A stretch of 64,000 nucleotides of DNA, taken from the NCBI GenBank assembly GCA_029959195.1, contig CP114120.1, forward strand, positions 1,240,001 through 1,304,000. Reading direction: 5' to 3'. How positions within the stretch are numbered: position 1 is the stretch's first letter; each line of letters begins with the position of its first letter. The notes below the pieces were generated by a model, which was not told the DNA's origin, ran no database searches, and saw only the letters and a list, made by a program, of their open reading frames with translations. The position numbers and the translations under genes are program-made. Source of the DNA: Dictyophora rubrovolvata (Eukaryota > Basidiomycota > Agaricomycetes > Phallales > Phallaceae). Of the stretch, positions 25,459 to 40,020 are shown piece by piece.

Positions 25459-26957
25459 ATGCCTGCTCTTGCGATGCCAGTCTTGAACCATTATGAACTG
25501 CCTTCGCCGACTGTTCATACATGTCAGTCTGTCAAATATGTCCAAAAAAATAACTTTCATAATGCAAATCTCTAGTGGAATGGGCCGATTTACAGCTTGT
25601 TGACATGTCTGAAGCTCAGACCGTCGAAGGTCGCCTCAAGTTAGCGCCAGCCATTAGAGATGCAATGGCCAAAACCGGGTTCTTCTATGTTGTCAACCAT
25701 GGCTATACTCCTGAGAAAGTAGGTTATCCTTTTGTTTTAAATTATATTTCATTGATTCTGTTCAGACCTCAAGAATTTTTGACATTGCCAACATTCCTTT
25801 TGATCAAGTTAGTCCTGGAGAGAAGCAGCTTTATGAAGGACAGCCCAAGAAAACTGGGTCATACCAAGGATACAAGCCTCGTGCTTATTGGGTGGGTCCT
25901 TTTTGCGAAAGTACATAATTAAAATTTTTTTTCATTACGCATAGCATGCCGACAACGGTGTCAGAGATCAAATCGAAACTACAACAGTATGTTCTTGCGT
26001 TCTGAATTCGTTTTTATAATATTTTACTCTTTATGGAAAGTTAACAGAGATACGACTAAGCGGAAACATCCTGAAGCTCTACGCCCGCTTTTGCCCGAAA
26101 TCTCCGAGTTTGCAAGATTTAATCATGTAAATGTTTTACATCTCATCCTAAAGTTGTTGATTATTTCTGCGCCATCACAAAATAAGCAGACTAATTCAAT
26201 TGTTCAGGTTACTTGCAATAGGATTAGAACTTCCTGAAGATACATTTGTCAAGCAGCATGGATTTGAAAGCAAAGGTGAAACATACGTGCGATTCATGAA
26301 ATAGTGAGTATATGATTTTAGTAGGCATTATTTCATTCTGAACTTGGTTAGTTATCGAAGATCAAACGATGACGAAGAGAAATCTAAATATATTTGGCTT
26401 AAAGGCCATACAGGTAGGGTTGAGCATAGAGCTTGGGCCATTCTTACGAATTCGATCAGATTTCGGGAGCATAACTATTTTATGGAGTCAGCCTGTTTCA
26501 GCATTGCAAATACTCTGTTCGGATGACAAATGGCGTTGGGTCAAGCATATTGAAAATGCTCTTGTATGCGAATAACACGCTGACCATTACTTACATACTA
26601 AAAGAAGCGTAGGTTATAAATGCAGGCGATTGTCTTGAGTTCCTGTCCGGTGGTTATTACAAGGCAACCATACACCGTGTTATCCGACCACCACCAGATC
26701 AGCGGTCTTATAACAGGCTGGGGGTCTTTTATTTCGCCATACCGGATGATGTCAAACTCAGTCCCTTGGACTCATCTGTATTACAACGTCTCGGAGCCAG
26801 CGACAGATTTAAGCAACAGAATGTCGATGCAATTACTGTCGAAGCCTGGCGGAAGGCCCGTACGGCTGCGTACGGGCAGAGCACGTTGGTAGCAGGAAAC
26901 GAAGACCGTGTGGAGGAAGAAACAATCAACGGAATTGTCGTCAAACATTACAAATAG
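25459..26957 (+). CDS. 2-oxoglutarate/Fe(II)-dependent dioxygenase, isopenicillin-N-synthase-like
   Basis: ATG at 25459 gives MPALAMPVLNHYELPSPTVH. An intron joins it in phase to EWADLQLVDMSEAQ, the first conserved strand. The DIOX_N region contains IRDAMAKTGFFYVVNHGYTPEK. The double-stranded beta-helix core carries the iron ligands H and D of GHTDFGSITILW (an intron falls between HT and DFG) and the distal H of ATIHRV. The oxoglutarate-binding Arg is in YNRLGVFYF, where the usual R-x-S serine is replaced by V. Family members hydroxylate or oxidise small molecules, often in secondary metabolism. There is no biosynthetic cluster around it, so the substrate cannot be inferred. The C-terminus ends HYK and TAG at 26955-26957. 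Confidence 0.87.
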
Positions 26958-27508
26958 GTGATGAGAGACAAGCTTAGTTATACAATGGACTATATATTTG
27001 TCACACAATACGAGTATTCAATGCAACTGCACAGAGTCGCATTTGTTCAAGCCCGAGGACATTTGCATATTTCATCTTCCGGGACATCTGCCAAAACCTT
27101 TTCGAGGTATAAACCTACGTTAAACACTGCAGAAGATGCTTGAATCTTACGGCATCAACATGTTTGCCACACCCCTACAGCAATGACGGTTCAGATAAGG
27201 AATACTCCTTCAGCACTGCAGTCATAGAATGAATAAAATGCATTACCTTCCAAGTCGTTTTGTGACAAGTTTCACAGACGACTTTCATGCAATTATCGAC
27301 GGGATTTGAAGAAATCTGCTTCATTATTGTTGCTGTAGGTTCGAGTTGAAGAATGCAGCTGTCAGCACCGAAATGAGATGCGATGCACTTCGAGATGTGT
27401 GACGATCACATTGGTCACAGATTTGAGTCAGAGATTGTCGCTGGATGCGAAGACTGGTCCAGCAGGTTAGGTATGTAAGAGACATTGTCCATTCCCTAAC
27501 GCGCGTAA
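26958..27508. other. Intergenic region upstream of glycyl-tRNA synthetase
   Basis: No gene, tRNA or repeat recognised in this spacer between two plus-strand genes. Confidence 0.5.
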
Positions 27509-27643
27509 ACTCAAACTGATTTTTCAAATCATAGATCAAACGCTACAAGTCCTCGAATAAATCCCCCGACTAGAAATCATTCAATTTCCACTTGGAAAAC
27601 AAAAAAATTCAAACTCACAATCCCAAGAATACCCGAATTTAAA
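27509..27643 (+). promoter_or_regulatory. GRS1: Stop-free, presequence-like frame upstream of the glycyl-tRNA synthetase AUG
   Basis: Reading in frame upstream of ATG 27644, 45 codons are open back to a TAA at 27506-27508, with no ATG. The encoded composition is rich in Arg, Lys, Ser, Thr and Asn with only one Asp and one Glu (for example HSISTWKTKKFKLTIPRI next to the AUG), as in mitochondrial presequences. The yeast orthologue makes its mitochondrial form from an upstream UUG. Here the available near-cognate codons include ATA at 27557 and ATT at 27584. This is an inference from composition. Confidence 0.35.
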
Positions 27644-30195
27644 ATGTCTTCTTCAGCAGCGATCAACAAAACTACACATCCATTCAACAAGCAGCAGCTG
27701 GAATCAGTCCTGACACAGCGATTTTTCTATGCCCCTGCGTTTGAGATCTATGGAGGTGAGTTAACACGTCACTTTCATTTTTCCTTCCCGTCAAACGCTA
27801 GTTTTATTTTCAACAAGGCGTGGCTGGTCTGTACGATTATGGTCCACCAGGCTCAGCACTACAAGCAAACATCATTGCCGAATGGCGCAAACATTTCATC
27901 ATCGAAGACTCAATGCTTGAGCTGGATACGACCGTTATGACACCCGCTCCAGTTTTTGAAGCTTCCGGGCATGTGGCACGCTTCGCCGACTGGATGGTGA
28001 AGGATGCAAAGACGGGAGAAGTCTTGAGAGCTGATCATTTGGTGAAAAGCGTTCTAGAAGCCAGGCTTGCTGGAGATCGGGAGGCGAGAGGTGAAAAACT
28101 CCCTGGAGAACCACCAGCCGAGGAGGGAGACAAGAAGAAGAAGAAGAAATCAAAAAGTCCTGCTAGTGCTGCTATTAAATTGCCCGATGAAACAGTCCAA
28201 CTGTATGAAACCATCCTCGCTCAGGCATGTTGGGTTTCCTCTGGGTATGTTTATTTATTAATGCTTCCTTTTTTTCTTAGCTAGACAATTATTCCGGACC
28301 TGAGCTTGGAGCACTGTGCAGAGAACATAAGATAACAAATCCGGACACTGGAAACGAAGTAACAGAACCCCAACCGTTCAATCTTATGTTTAGTAGCAGC
28401 ATAGGTCCAACGGGACAACATCCGGGTTATCTGCGGCCCGAAACAGCGCAAGGACACTTTTTGAATTTTTCTCGTCTTCTCGAATTTAATTACAACCGTA
28501 TCCCGTTTGCTTCTGCACAAATCGGACGATCATTCAGGAACGAAATCTCTCCTCGTGCTGGCCTGCTCCGTGTACGTGAGTTCACAATGGCTGAAATAGA
28601 GCACTTTGTAGATCCACTAGACAAAAGACACGATAAATTCTATCTTATCAAAGATGTATCTATCCGTGTTCTTCCACGATCGACACAAGCGGAGGGAAGA
28701 ACCGACCTCACTACAATAACCGTAGGCGAAGCGGTATCAAGACAAATAATAGCAAACGAAACTTTGGGTTACTTTGTCGCACGAATTTATCAATTTCTTC
28801 TCAAAATCGGTATCGATGAGAATCGCCTCCGGTTCCGGCAGCACATGGCGAATGAGATGGCGCACTACGCCACAGATTGTTGGGATGCTGAAATACAAAG
28901 TTCTGTTGGCTGGACCGAATGCGTCGGTTGTGCGGATCGTGCCGCCTATGACTTGACCGTTCACATGCAGAAAACTGGTAAACCGCTTTTAGTCAGACAA
29001 GCTCTCAAAATTCCCATCATTGTGGAAAAGGATGAGGTGGAGTTTAACAACAAAGCTATGGGAAAGACACTTGGGAGAGATTTGAAGCTTGTTACGGAAG
29101 CTGTTCAGGGGATCGAAGCGGATGAATCGCGTCTAGCGCAATTCAAAAACGAGTTGACTCAAGGGTATGTTGAACGATCTGCCTATGCGATTCAATTGTC
29201 ACTGTTGTTGCTTGTAGATCTGCAGTCGTCTCAGCAGACGGTCGACAGTTCAAATTGACGTCAGATATGGTCAGTGTTAAACACACAGTGACTAAACAGA
29301 CCAGTTACGTGATGATAGTTTGGTTTCTCTTCCTCTAATTCTCATATTAATTCCAGCACGTGAATTTACCCCGAACGTGATTGAGCCATCTTTTGGGTTG
29401 GGAAGAATTCTCTATATGCTATTAGAACACAGCTGGTGGACACGCGAGGAAGATCAGCAGCGTGGTGTGAGTTTATCCACCGTGCTTGTCAAATTTATCT
29501 CACCTATTGTCGTCCGTATCTTTATCCGATGTATCGCATCTGTTGTCGTTTAGGTTCTCTCACTTCCGATAGGGGTCGCTCCCATCAAAGTGTTGATTGT
29601 TCCATTGAGTGCAAAGGACGACTTCCAACCGCTTGTACAAGAAGTTTGTAAGTTGTAAAAGAGTTTCATCAGGAATTTTAATTGAACGCGGCTCTTTCTT
29701 CCAAATAGCCTCAAAACTCCGTACCGAAGGCATCTTGTGCCGTGTCGACGACTCTACTGCATCCATCGGTAAACGGTATTCACGAAACGATGAACTTGGA
29801 ACGCCATTTGGAATAACAGTCGACTTCGCGTGTACGTCTATTTTCTCACTCGTCTAGTTTTAATATCAAGCTCTGTTCCTCGAGCTGAGTGGAGTTAATG
29901 GTCTTTTTTCCCACTCCTATTTCCTCTTTCATTATCACCGTCTTGATACTAATCATTATCATCTCAGCAATCAAAAATCGAACTCTCACGCTTCGGTTCG
30001 TCTTCGACTCACAAATGATGACTGTTGCATGCTAACTTTTTTCTTGTTTGTAGAGAACGAGATACAACTCGTCAACTGATTGGTACCGCCGAGGACGTCA
30101 CCTCCACTGTGTGCGCCCTCGTCAAAGGCGACATGACTTGGTTACAGGCGGAAGAGAAGCTAGAGGTCTACGACGGCGTTCAAGCGGTTGATTGA
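27644..30195 (+). CDS. GRS1: Glycyl-tRNA synthetase (class II, alpha2 type)
   Basis: ATG at 27644 begins [20 protein letters not shown]. Eukaryotic GlyRS signatures follow: [35 protein letters not shown], a Lys-rich insertion ([10 protein letters not shown]), motif 2 [21 protein letters not shown], and motif 3 region [16 protein letters not shown]. The anticodon-binding domain (PIGVAPIKV-like block, then [13 protein letters not shown]) and the ending [11 protein letters not shown]...[11 protein letters not shown] complete it. The last part uses short exons, including [10 protein letters not shown] near 29968-29998. It charges tRNA-Gly in the cytosol and, in fungi, usually also in mitochondria from the same gene. 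There is no N-terminal presequence after the AUG, which makes the open frame upstream of it noteworthy. Confidence 0.94.
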
Positions 30196-33099
<2,904 letters not shown>

Positions 33100-33391
33100 A
33101 GGTTGTTCGCTTTCTATTTGCGGCGGGTTTGCTGTCTATGCGGAGGGTAATAAAGACAAGCTTATGACGACAATCTATGCATGTATTCACTACCGAAATA
33201 TGCTCGAATTAAACCATGCACGTCTCCTCTAAAATAAGACGGCGAATAAGATATTTGCTTTGAAGTCTAATTGAAGTTCATGGTCTTTTTCTGCCATATG
33301 CATAAATATAATATTGTGAATAAGAAACCTGTGTTTAGTGACAAGGCCGTGAGCTTCCGTGCCTTTTCAGATTACATAAGACAAAACACGC

Positions 33392-34583
33392 ATGCTTCCT
33401 CAATCTCTTCTCGTCATATTAACAGGTTGTTTACTAGTAATTGCTATAGATGCTGACTGTACAGCTGAAAAAGATGGTTCTTATTATGACCTTACCCCTT
33501 TAAAATCCAAGTGAGCCATATTTGATTCATTCTTCCTGCCTTGTTTACTCAGTACGAGCTTCTGAATTTTAGAACAGATTACGTGGTGCAGACAGCTTCC
33601 AACAGAGAATACAGCTTGAATATCTGTGCGGCTGTCAACCATGAGCTTTGGGAAATAGAAAACCCTCTGGACGTTGGTGCAGTCTACCGCGGCGCCCACC
33701 ACGATATGTCAATCGGGTATGTTCAAAAGTTTTTCACCGACGTCATTTATCCCTCCTCCGCAACTTCAAGCTTAATGCAGTTCCGTGAATACTACAATTA
33801 CTATTGTCGCCGGCCAGCCACTATTGCTGATGACGAATGGCTCGCCATGTCCTGGAGATAGCAATCTTCGCGGTTCCACAGCCATACGTTTCATATGCGA
33901 CAATAACGTGTTTAACACAGGTACGTATATATTGTGCATTCATGGTCTTATCGATATTCAAGATTCTTTTTATCAGGTCAACCACAGTTGATCACTCACT
34001 TCCCTTTAGATGAAGAGTCTGCGTGTGGATTTTTCTTCGAATGGCGCACACACGTAGCCTGTCCAACCGCCAAACCCGGTGGTGGCGTCTTCGCTATCAT
34101 TGTTATCATGTAAAGAACATTTGTTTTCCTCCAAAAAAAGATTTGCATTAAAAGACGCGTTTTAGAATTGTTGTCCTCTTGGTGTTATACGTGGTAGCCG
34201 GGGTTCTATATCGTCGTCTAGTCCTGGGGATGCAAGGGTTAGATCAATTCCCCCGACTGTCGATAATTCCTATGTCAAAAATTGTGGAATTCTTCTCCAA
34301 TATTCCTGACTGGATCAATGACATTCGAGATCACATACGTGGGGGTGCCAGAGACTTATGGCCTCGTTCTCAGTCCACTCGCGGCGGACGTTTTTTCTCA
34401 AGACGGAATGGCGGCTTCTCTCCCCTTGCTCGAGAAGAGGAAGAAGCTATGTATAGAGATCAAGACGGAGCAGAGCGTCGCTTTTCCCTTGAGGAAGATG
34501 ACATTACGAGTCCCCAACAGCTTCACACTCCTGTTTTACCCAACTCGAACGAGAATAAACAGGACGGTACTATACGTCTTTAG
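33392..34583 (+). CDS. Mannose-6-phosphate-receptor-like (MRH domain) type I membrane protein
   Basis: ATG at 33392 opens a signal peptide (MLPQSLLVILTGCLLVIAI) followed by CTAEKDGSYYDLTPLKS. The lumenal domain contains YVVQTASNREYSLNICAAV, then QPLLLMTNGSPCPGDS and CGFFFEWRTHVACP. The spacing of Cys residues and the F-x-W-x-T-x-x-A-C motif mark a mannose-6-phosphate receptor homology fold. One membrane helix (GVFAIIVIIIVVLLVLYVVAG) is followed by RLVLGMQGLDQFPRL and an acidic cytosolic tail ending EEDDITSPQQ...GTIRL. In fungi this matches Mrl1/Atg27-related sorting receptors acting between Golgi and vacuole. Whether it binds sugar is not shown. Exon joins at 33511-33574 and near 33720-33784 were checked by phase. 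Confidence 0.8.
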
Positions 34584-34985
34584 CCTCTTCCTCTTATTAT
34601 TTTTTCATCATCGCTTCGGTTTGTAATTTATATGTTTTTACATACTCGTCTTAACAACAAAACACGTAATAATTTATGAATTGAAAGTAACGCTAGCCTG
34701 AAAGCGTTTTCCCAATGGTGCACACCGTCAAGGCGCTTCTTGAGTCATACATTAATGTTTCCAAAAATCGGAGAGTTCACGAGTTCGCAGGATCTGGTAA
34801 CGCAGCTGAGCGCGCATGCTTGGAGTAGGAGATGACCTCGCACGGGGAAGCCCCCAATTAACAATTGATGAATTCTCGATAAACGTCCATGACGAGGACT
34901 TATACTCAACAAAAATCAGCTCAATTCCTGCTCATTGAAATGAATAACGTTATTCTGTATTCGTTCTCACGAAGCGTACATCCAA
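34584..34985. other. Convergent intergenic region
   Basis: 3' UTRs of the MRH gene (plus) and the TPX2-like gene (minus). Nothing else recognised. Confidence 0.5.
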
Positions 34986-37170
34986 TCATTCTACATACTT
35001 CTGTTTATGTGGAGCCTCTTTATACCACTCAGGAACTTCGTGCGCCCGAGGAATGGTTCTCTTTCTAGATTCCTTATAATCTCTTTCCTCGCGCTCTGCT
35101 CTTTCCCTTTCTCGAATAAGCCGTTGCAGTTCTAGTATCTTTTCCCTTTCCTTTCGTTCATTATCAAATTTTTCTCTTGCTTTCGCACGAATCATCGTGT
35201 TTAAAACTGGCGCGTCTGCCGATAGAGTTGAGTTAGGCTGTTTTTTGCGGCTTAACTCTCCCTCAGGTTTTGACAATACAGGCTGGGCGGAATGGTCGTC
35301 TCTTTTCACGGCTTCCGCCTTGGGCTTTTCATCACCTTCTGCGTGTCTTGTGGCAATTCGTTCCTCAGAGCGAAAAACGAAAGCAGCAGGTATGGTGGGT
35401 CGCAACGTGGGTCGAGCAGGTGGGACCTACAGAATGATGAATTCGAAACAGCCACGAGGAAAAGTGACCACACAATGCTTACGGGCTTAGCGAATTGAAC
35501 TTTAGACTCTCTTTGAGCCTTTTCCAAAGCCAATTGCCGATATACATCACTAGCGAACAAAGGTTGAGAATCCGTCCCCGGTATCGAGTTATTAAGACTC
35601 TTAGACTTAGATGTGATCGCACTTGCGCCCCTTAATGATAAACCAACCGGAGCAGTTCTTCCCGCGCCGAAATCTGTGTCAAATGACTTTGTTTTGTTAT
35701 GTGCTCCGGGGATAATCGCCTTATTGATGCTCCGTGAAGCTCGCAAAGGTTTAGGACGGGAGATGATTCCTTTCAGCGTATTCTCTTTTTGACCCTTGTT
35801 AACGGGCAAGGCCTTTTTATCATCGTCGTCATCATAAGTTGGGATGCGTTTGGGGCGGTAAGCATTGGCATTCTCGTCTTGAAGGCACTTTCTTTTACGT
35901 TCACGTCCTGGAGAGAGCGGTAAAAGCCGTTTCTTGGATGTACGCATAGGAGGAGGTTTGTCAACGCTCGTAACGGTTTCTTCAACATGCTCTTGGGTAG
36001 AATCTATGGTATTCTTATTCAACGGGGACGGGTTCAAATCGGTTTCCATTTTAGAAGGATTCTTTGGTGATGGCGGTGCGTTGTCCATCGGAGGTTCTGC
36101 CACTATACCAGACTGCGTCGGCTCCTCCGGATCCGGAGGTGTATTCGAAGATAATCTTTGATAAGGTCTAAGTACTTAAGTGATCCGAGATATGGCCTAA
36201 CTTACCCCAGTGAATTTCTTATTTTTTCGCCGTATGACATCAATGTATCTATGAGCCCTCCGCCGATGGAAACGAGACTTCCGCTGCTTTTTCTTCGTTC
36301 TAATTCTACTTCTTTAATCTTGTCGTCCGCTTTTGTTGACCCTTGTTTCTTGACCCTTGATATCTTGGCCGTATGTCCCCCCGTCCGTGCTGAAGTGGAA
36401 GAAAAGCTTGATTTGGAAAATCTTGAAATAGACTTGGGTTTTATGAGTTTCGATTCCGCAACGCCGGTATCTTTGGCGACTTCCGGCTGGGCAAAAAAGG
36501 CATGTTAGGAGGGGACGTCATGTAAAGCTAGGAGTGAACATACATTTTTCAAATTAGCAGTTGGTTCTGCAGGCACCACAGAATTCTCCACGACAGGAGG
36601 GTCCGGCTGTGTGGTAACTGCAGACGCAGCAGTGAGCTCAACGGGGGATGATACGGATTGGAATTTTCGGGAGAATGAGAGTTTAGACTGAACAATTGCT
36701 TCGAATTCTTCAGGCGTGATTTTTTTGTCCCTAGTTTTCCACAAACGAGCTGTTGATTTTGATGTCAAGTCAACGCCGATTCGACCGTTGCTGTTACGTT
36801 TACGAATATGAAAAAAGTCATCTGGGACGGGCTGTTCAGAAGTTTGGGGAATAGAAGTATTTAAAACCGGTGTGTGGGAGGGTTGCGCCTCGCTAGTTTG
36901 TTTCTGAGAGAATTTTGGCAGCAATGTTGATTGAGATAGGGTTACGCTGGCAGAAGGAGTTTCCAGATTGTGAGCTTTAGTCCGCTTGTTATTCGAAACA
37001 GAGAATGGGGTTGCAAAAGGATCATTGTGAGGGTTTAATTCGTCGAATGCGTCGTCGAGGTCAAATTCTAAGTCATTCAGTTGACTTTGATCAGCACACA
37101 GCCCAGGATTGATCTGAAAAGAAGTATCAAGAGAGGTATGGTTTTCGCCAGGAAATGAGCGAGAGTCCAT
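34986..37170 (-). CDS. TPX2-like microtubule-associated spindle protein
   Basis: ATG at 37170 has a GCCATGG context and starts MDSRSFPGENHTSLDTSFQI. Most of the protein is charged, low complexity and probably disordered, with Lys/Arg clusters (KKRLLPLSPGRERKRKC). The C-terminal part carries the TPX2 signature: AFVFRSEERIATRHAEGDEK, then a highly charged coiled-coil helix (FDNERKEREKILELQRL), and RKRTIPRAHEVPEWYKEAP. TPX2 proteins nucleate spindle microtubules and activate Aurora kinase. The N-terminal Aurora-binding part is not obvious here. Two or three introns are present (around 35430-35490 and 36140-36220). Family level is clear; orthology to animal TPX2 is not established. Confidence 0.75.
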
Positions 37171-40020
37171 GGCGATAGAAAGTTTCAAGATGCGGAGGTA
37201 TCGCCGTCGTCGCTTGTCATTGTCACAATGGTCGCGACGCGTTTCTCACGTGTTAGTCACGTGCGCAGTTCGAAGTTGGACATGTGACATGTGACACACA
37301 ATTCATGAACAAACGTTTCTGGACCCTATACTAATAATTGGCACTATGTATTGGCACTATATATGTATTGGCACTATATATGTATTGGCACTTCGTAGCC
37401 CATTGCATGCAAGTGGCTGTGCGTGAGTGGTGACAAGATCGCGTATCGTGATTGACCGTTGATATGATTATACATAATCAAATTGCAACTGCCTTTCACT
37501 AATGGGTGGGTGCTATGTCATTGTTTTTATTCTTTCTTCCTTGTGGCGTCGCAGCATCTAATTTTACTTCTCAGGGCCAATGTAACTCGTGATAAAGATG
37601 CCGATGCTGTCGAATCCCATTAAAGAACAATATTCGGCCTTTTTATTGCTGAATAAAGTCAACGTCAACAGGAAGTGTCCTGGCGCTCCGAGTCAAGGCA
37701 TGTGTTATTATCATACCGGTTGCTCCATCGAACATAAGAGATCGCAGCAGTTGCCAATGCATCGGTAAAAATGGTTTACAAATAAAACACTTAATTATTT
37801 TAGCATGTTGGATTTATTAGGACGGTAGTGCCTGAACGTTCTCATCCACATTGATACCGAAAAATGATAGGCTAAAATCCTACTAAACCTCTTACAAACA
37901 CCTCGAGGGCACTTTGTTCACGAAGGTTTGTCGTTTTAACGATATACATAACTCAGTGAATTTGCAACATGTCTGAGCAGGCACTTCCAAAGTCTTCTCC
38001 AGGTGCCCGGAGCTCTTTTCTCTTTGCTTCTTGCAAAACGATATTTTCTTATCGATCTTGACACGAAAGGCGGTATCCGGAGATCCTGAAGATAAGAAAA
38101 ACAATTGCGGTTAAATGTCCAAGACGAGATTTCAGGAGATTCCCTGCTATCGGTCTTTTTCTGTTCATTTCCGTCGGACTCAGTACTAAGCAAGCTGCTT
38201 AGCTGGGGGCTTCTCTACCACATCATACATATATGCTCCCACTGGATTCATCCGCGGCCGGCAAGTATGGACCTAACAGGAAGCTAACCACTCCAAGCCC
38301 TTTCTATTTAGCCACTTCTGTCGGTAGGCGTGGATTTAAGCTCATCAGGTGACCGTGATATCAGAAAAGCCTGTCGCGCAATCCCCTCGTGACATCTTGT
38401 TTAGATCGGGGGAACCCGGTCCGACTGTTCAATGTATGTTATCTTTTTGACTTATTATTGATGAATATATCGAGCAGCAAAACAGAGCAAAAGTTCGCTT
38501 GATTTTTGTTTGTGAGATTATTCCATAATAAGATAGGAGCGACAGCTACGAATTTAGAGGCACGCCAGTCACCGAAGTCATAGCGATAAAAGAAGGAAAT
38601 TTGAGACACAGATCATATATATAAATATATTCATAGAAGTAGACAGTAAACAACGAATAAAACAAGGATATTACAGATCAAAATCAAGATAGCATCTTTA
38701 AGGGAATTGGTAAGGTGAGTCAAATTTGAAGAAGCACGAATGCGACACTCACTATGAGGAAGGCCGGTGATTGACAAAGTTTATGTTAAAGCAGAGCAAA
38801 AACGACAAGAAGCTCAACGTTTCTGGTTCTATACGGGCGAGTAAATATATTGCACGGGAGAATAGGAGAAAAAAATAGCAAACAGGGTTGAAAGGACAGT
38901 CTATGAGAGCTTCATTGAGCAAGGGTATAACAACTTGGTAACAATTGTCAACACGTACTTTCAGCGTGTCCATTACGAACGGAACAGTGAGAACATTGAG
39001 CCGTGCTGTAGTTGATGGGAGTAGATTGAACGGTTTGCATAGTAGTATGTGCAGATGGGTAGGAGTAATAGAAGAGTTGAGAGATGCGGTTGTTCGTCCT
39101 TGGAGAGAAATTGAATGCGAATTTATACGAATATCTGGGGGGCGTCCGTGAGAAAAACGGAATCCTCACGGTACCATTTCTTCATCAATTTGAAAGCCAC
39201 AAGTCATGTAACCAACAACAGGGAGTGATTATTCGAACCTTGTCATGAGGACTGCCCGCGGTGGATGCTCAGACTAATACCAGGGAGTCCACGTCCGAAC
39301 TTTGTTCAGATAAGAAGCGTGCGACCGAAAAGGGTTAGCCTGTTGAAGAAATTTTGAAAAATAAAATAATATTAAATAAACAGCATAATATGAATCCACC
39401 TTGACTGAAAAAAAAAACACATGAATTGATAAGAGATTGATCTCCGACATTCTACTTCGAGTAGTATTATAACTTGTCAGTTGGACAGTGAGAATTGCAA
39501 TATTGTCAAACAATCTGGTAATTATGTCATATCACAAAATCTGTATTACAATACAGATACAAGTAAGCACAGACCTTTCTTTAGGTTAATTTTATCATGC
39601 CAGGGCGGCTGTACAATAGTAATGGTGGTGTGGGGCCCCGGAGCTGCTATTGTTCCTTGTCCTCGTGTCGTGCAAGCAGGTGCCTTGAAACAGGCCAATA
39701 CATATGAATCATCCCGAAGCACAGCTTCAAAAGAAAACTCACCTCAAATCAACGCGCCTGGCTTGCTCTTCAGCCTTCACTACTCAGAAAAGTGTGCCTG
39801 CCAGCTTGTTCTCGGGAGAGAAACTCGACTTTGACAACTTCTTCAAGTTAAAAACATTGCATTGCCAGCTCGCGTCGAAATGCGTGCCGAAACCCGCCGT
39901 CGTCCGACATCGTCCATGCAAAGTAAGTAAGAAAAGGTAGTACATGCCGATCAGGCACGGAGCGACCTACAACGATTGAAATTCATAGCGGCTACTAAAT
40001 ATCCCACCAGTTCACTCACA
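37171..40020. other. Gene-poor divergent intergenic region, 2.85 kb
   Basis: Separates the TPX2-like (minus) and enoyl-CoA hydratase (plus) starts. It holds a 17-bp tandem repeat at 37337-37392. Short open frames (37936-38193, 38945-39151, 39481-39834) lack any family signature. No transposon ends were seen. Confidence 0.5.
37337..37392. repeat. 17-bp tandem repeat
   Basis: Two perfect copies of ATTGGCACTATATATGT (37350-37366, 37367-37383) are flanked by partial copies (37337-37349 and 37384-37392). It lies about 170 bp upstream of the TPX2-like start codon. Confidence 0.9.

Noticed and set aside
35980-36010. GGTTCAAATC, similar to a tRNA B box
   Set aside because: It lies inside the coding region of the TPX2-like gene and no cloverleaf can be drawn around it.
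39481-39834. 117-codon plus-strand frame upstream of enoyl-CoA hydratase
   Set aside because: Low similarity to anything known, no signal, and overlapping alternative frames; treated as leader or spacer.
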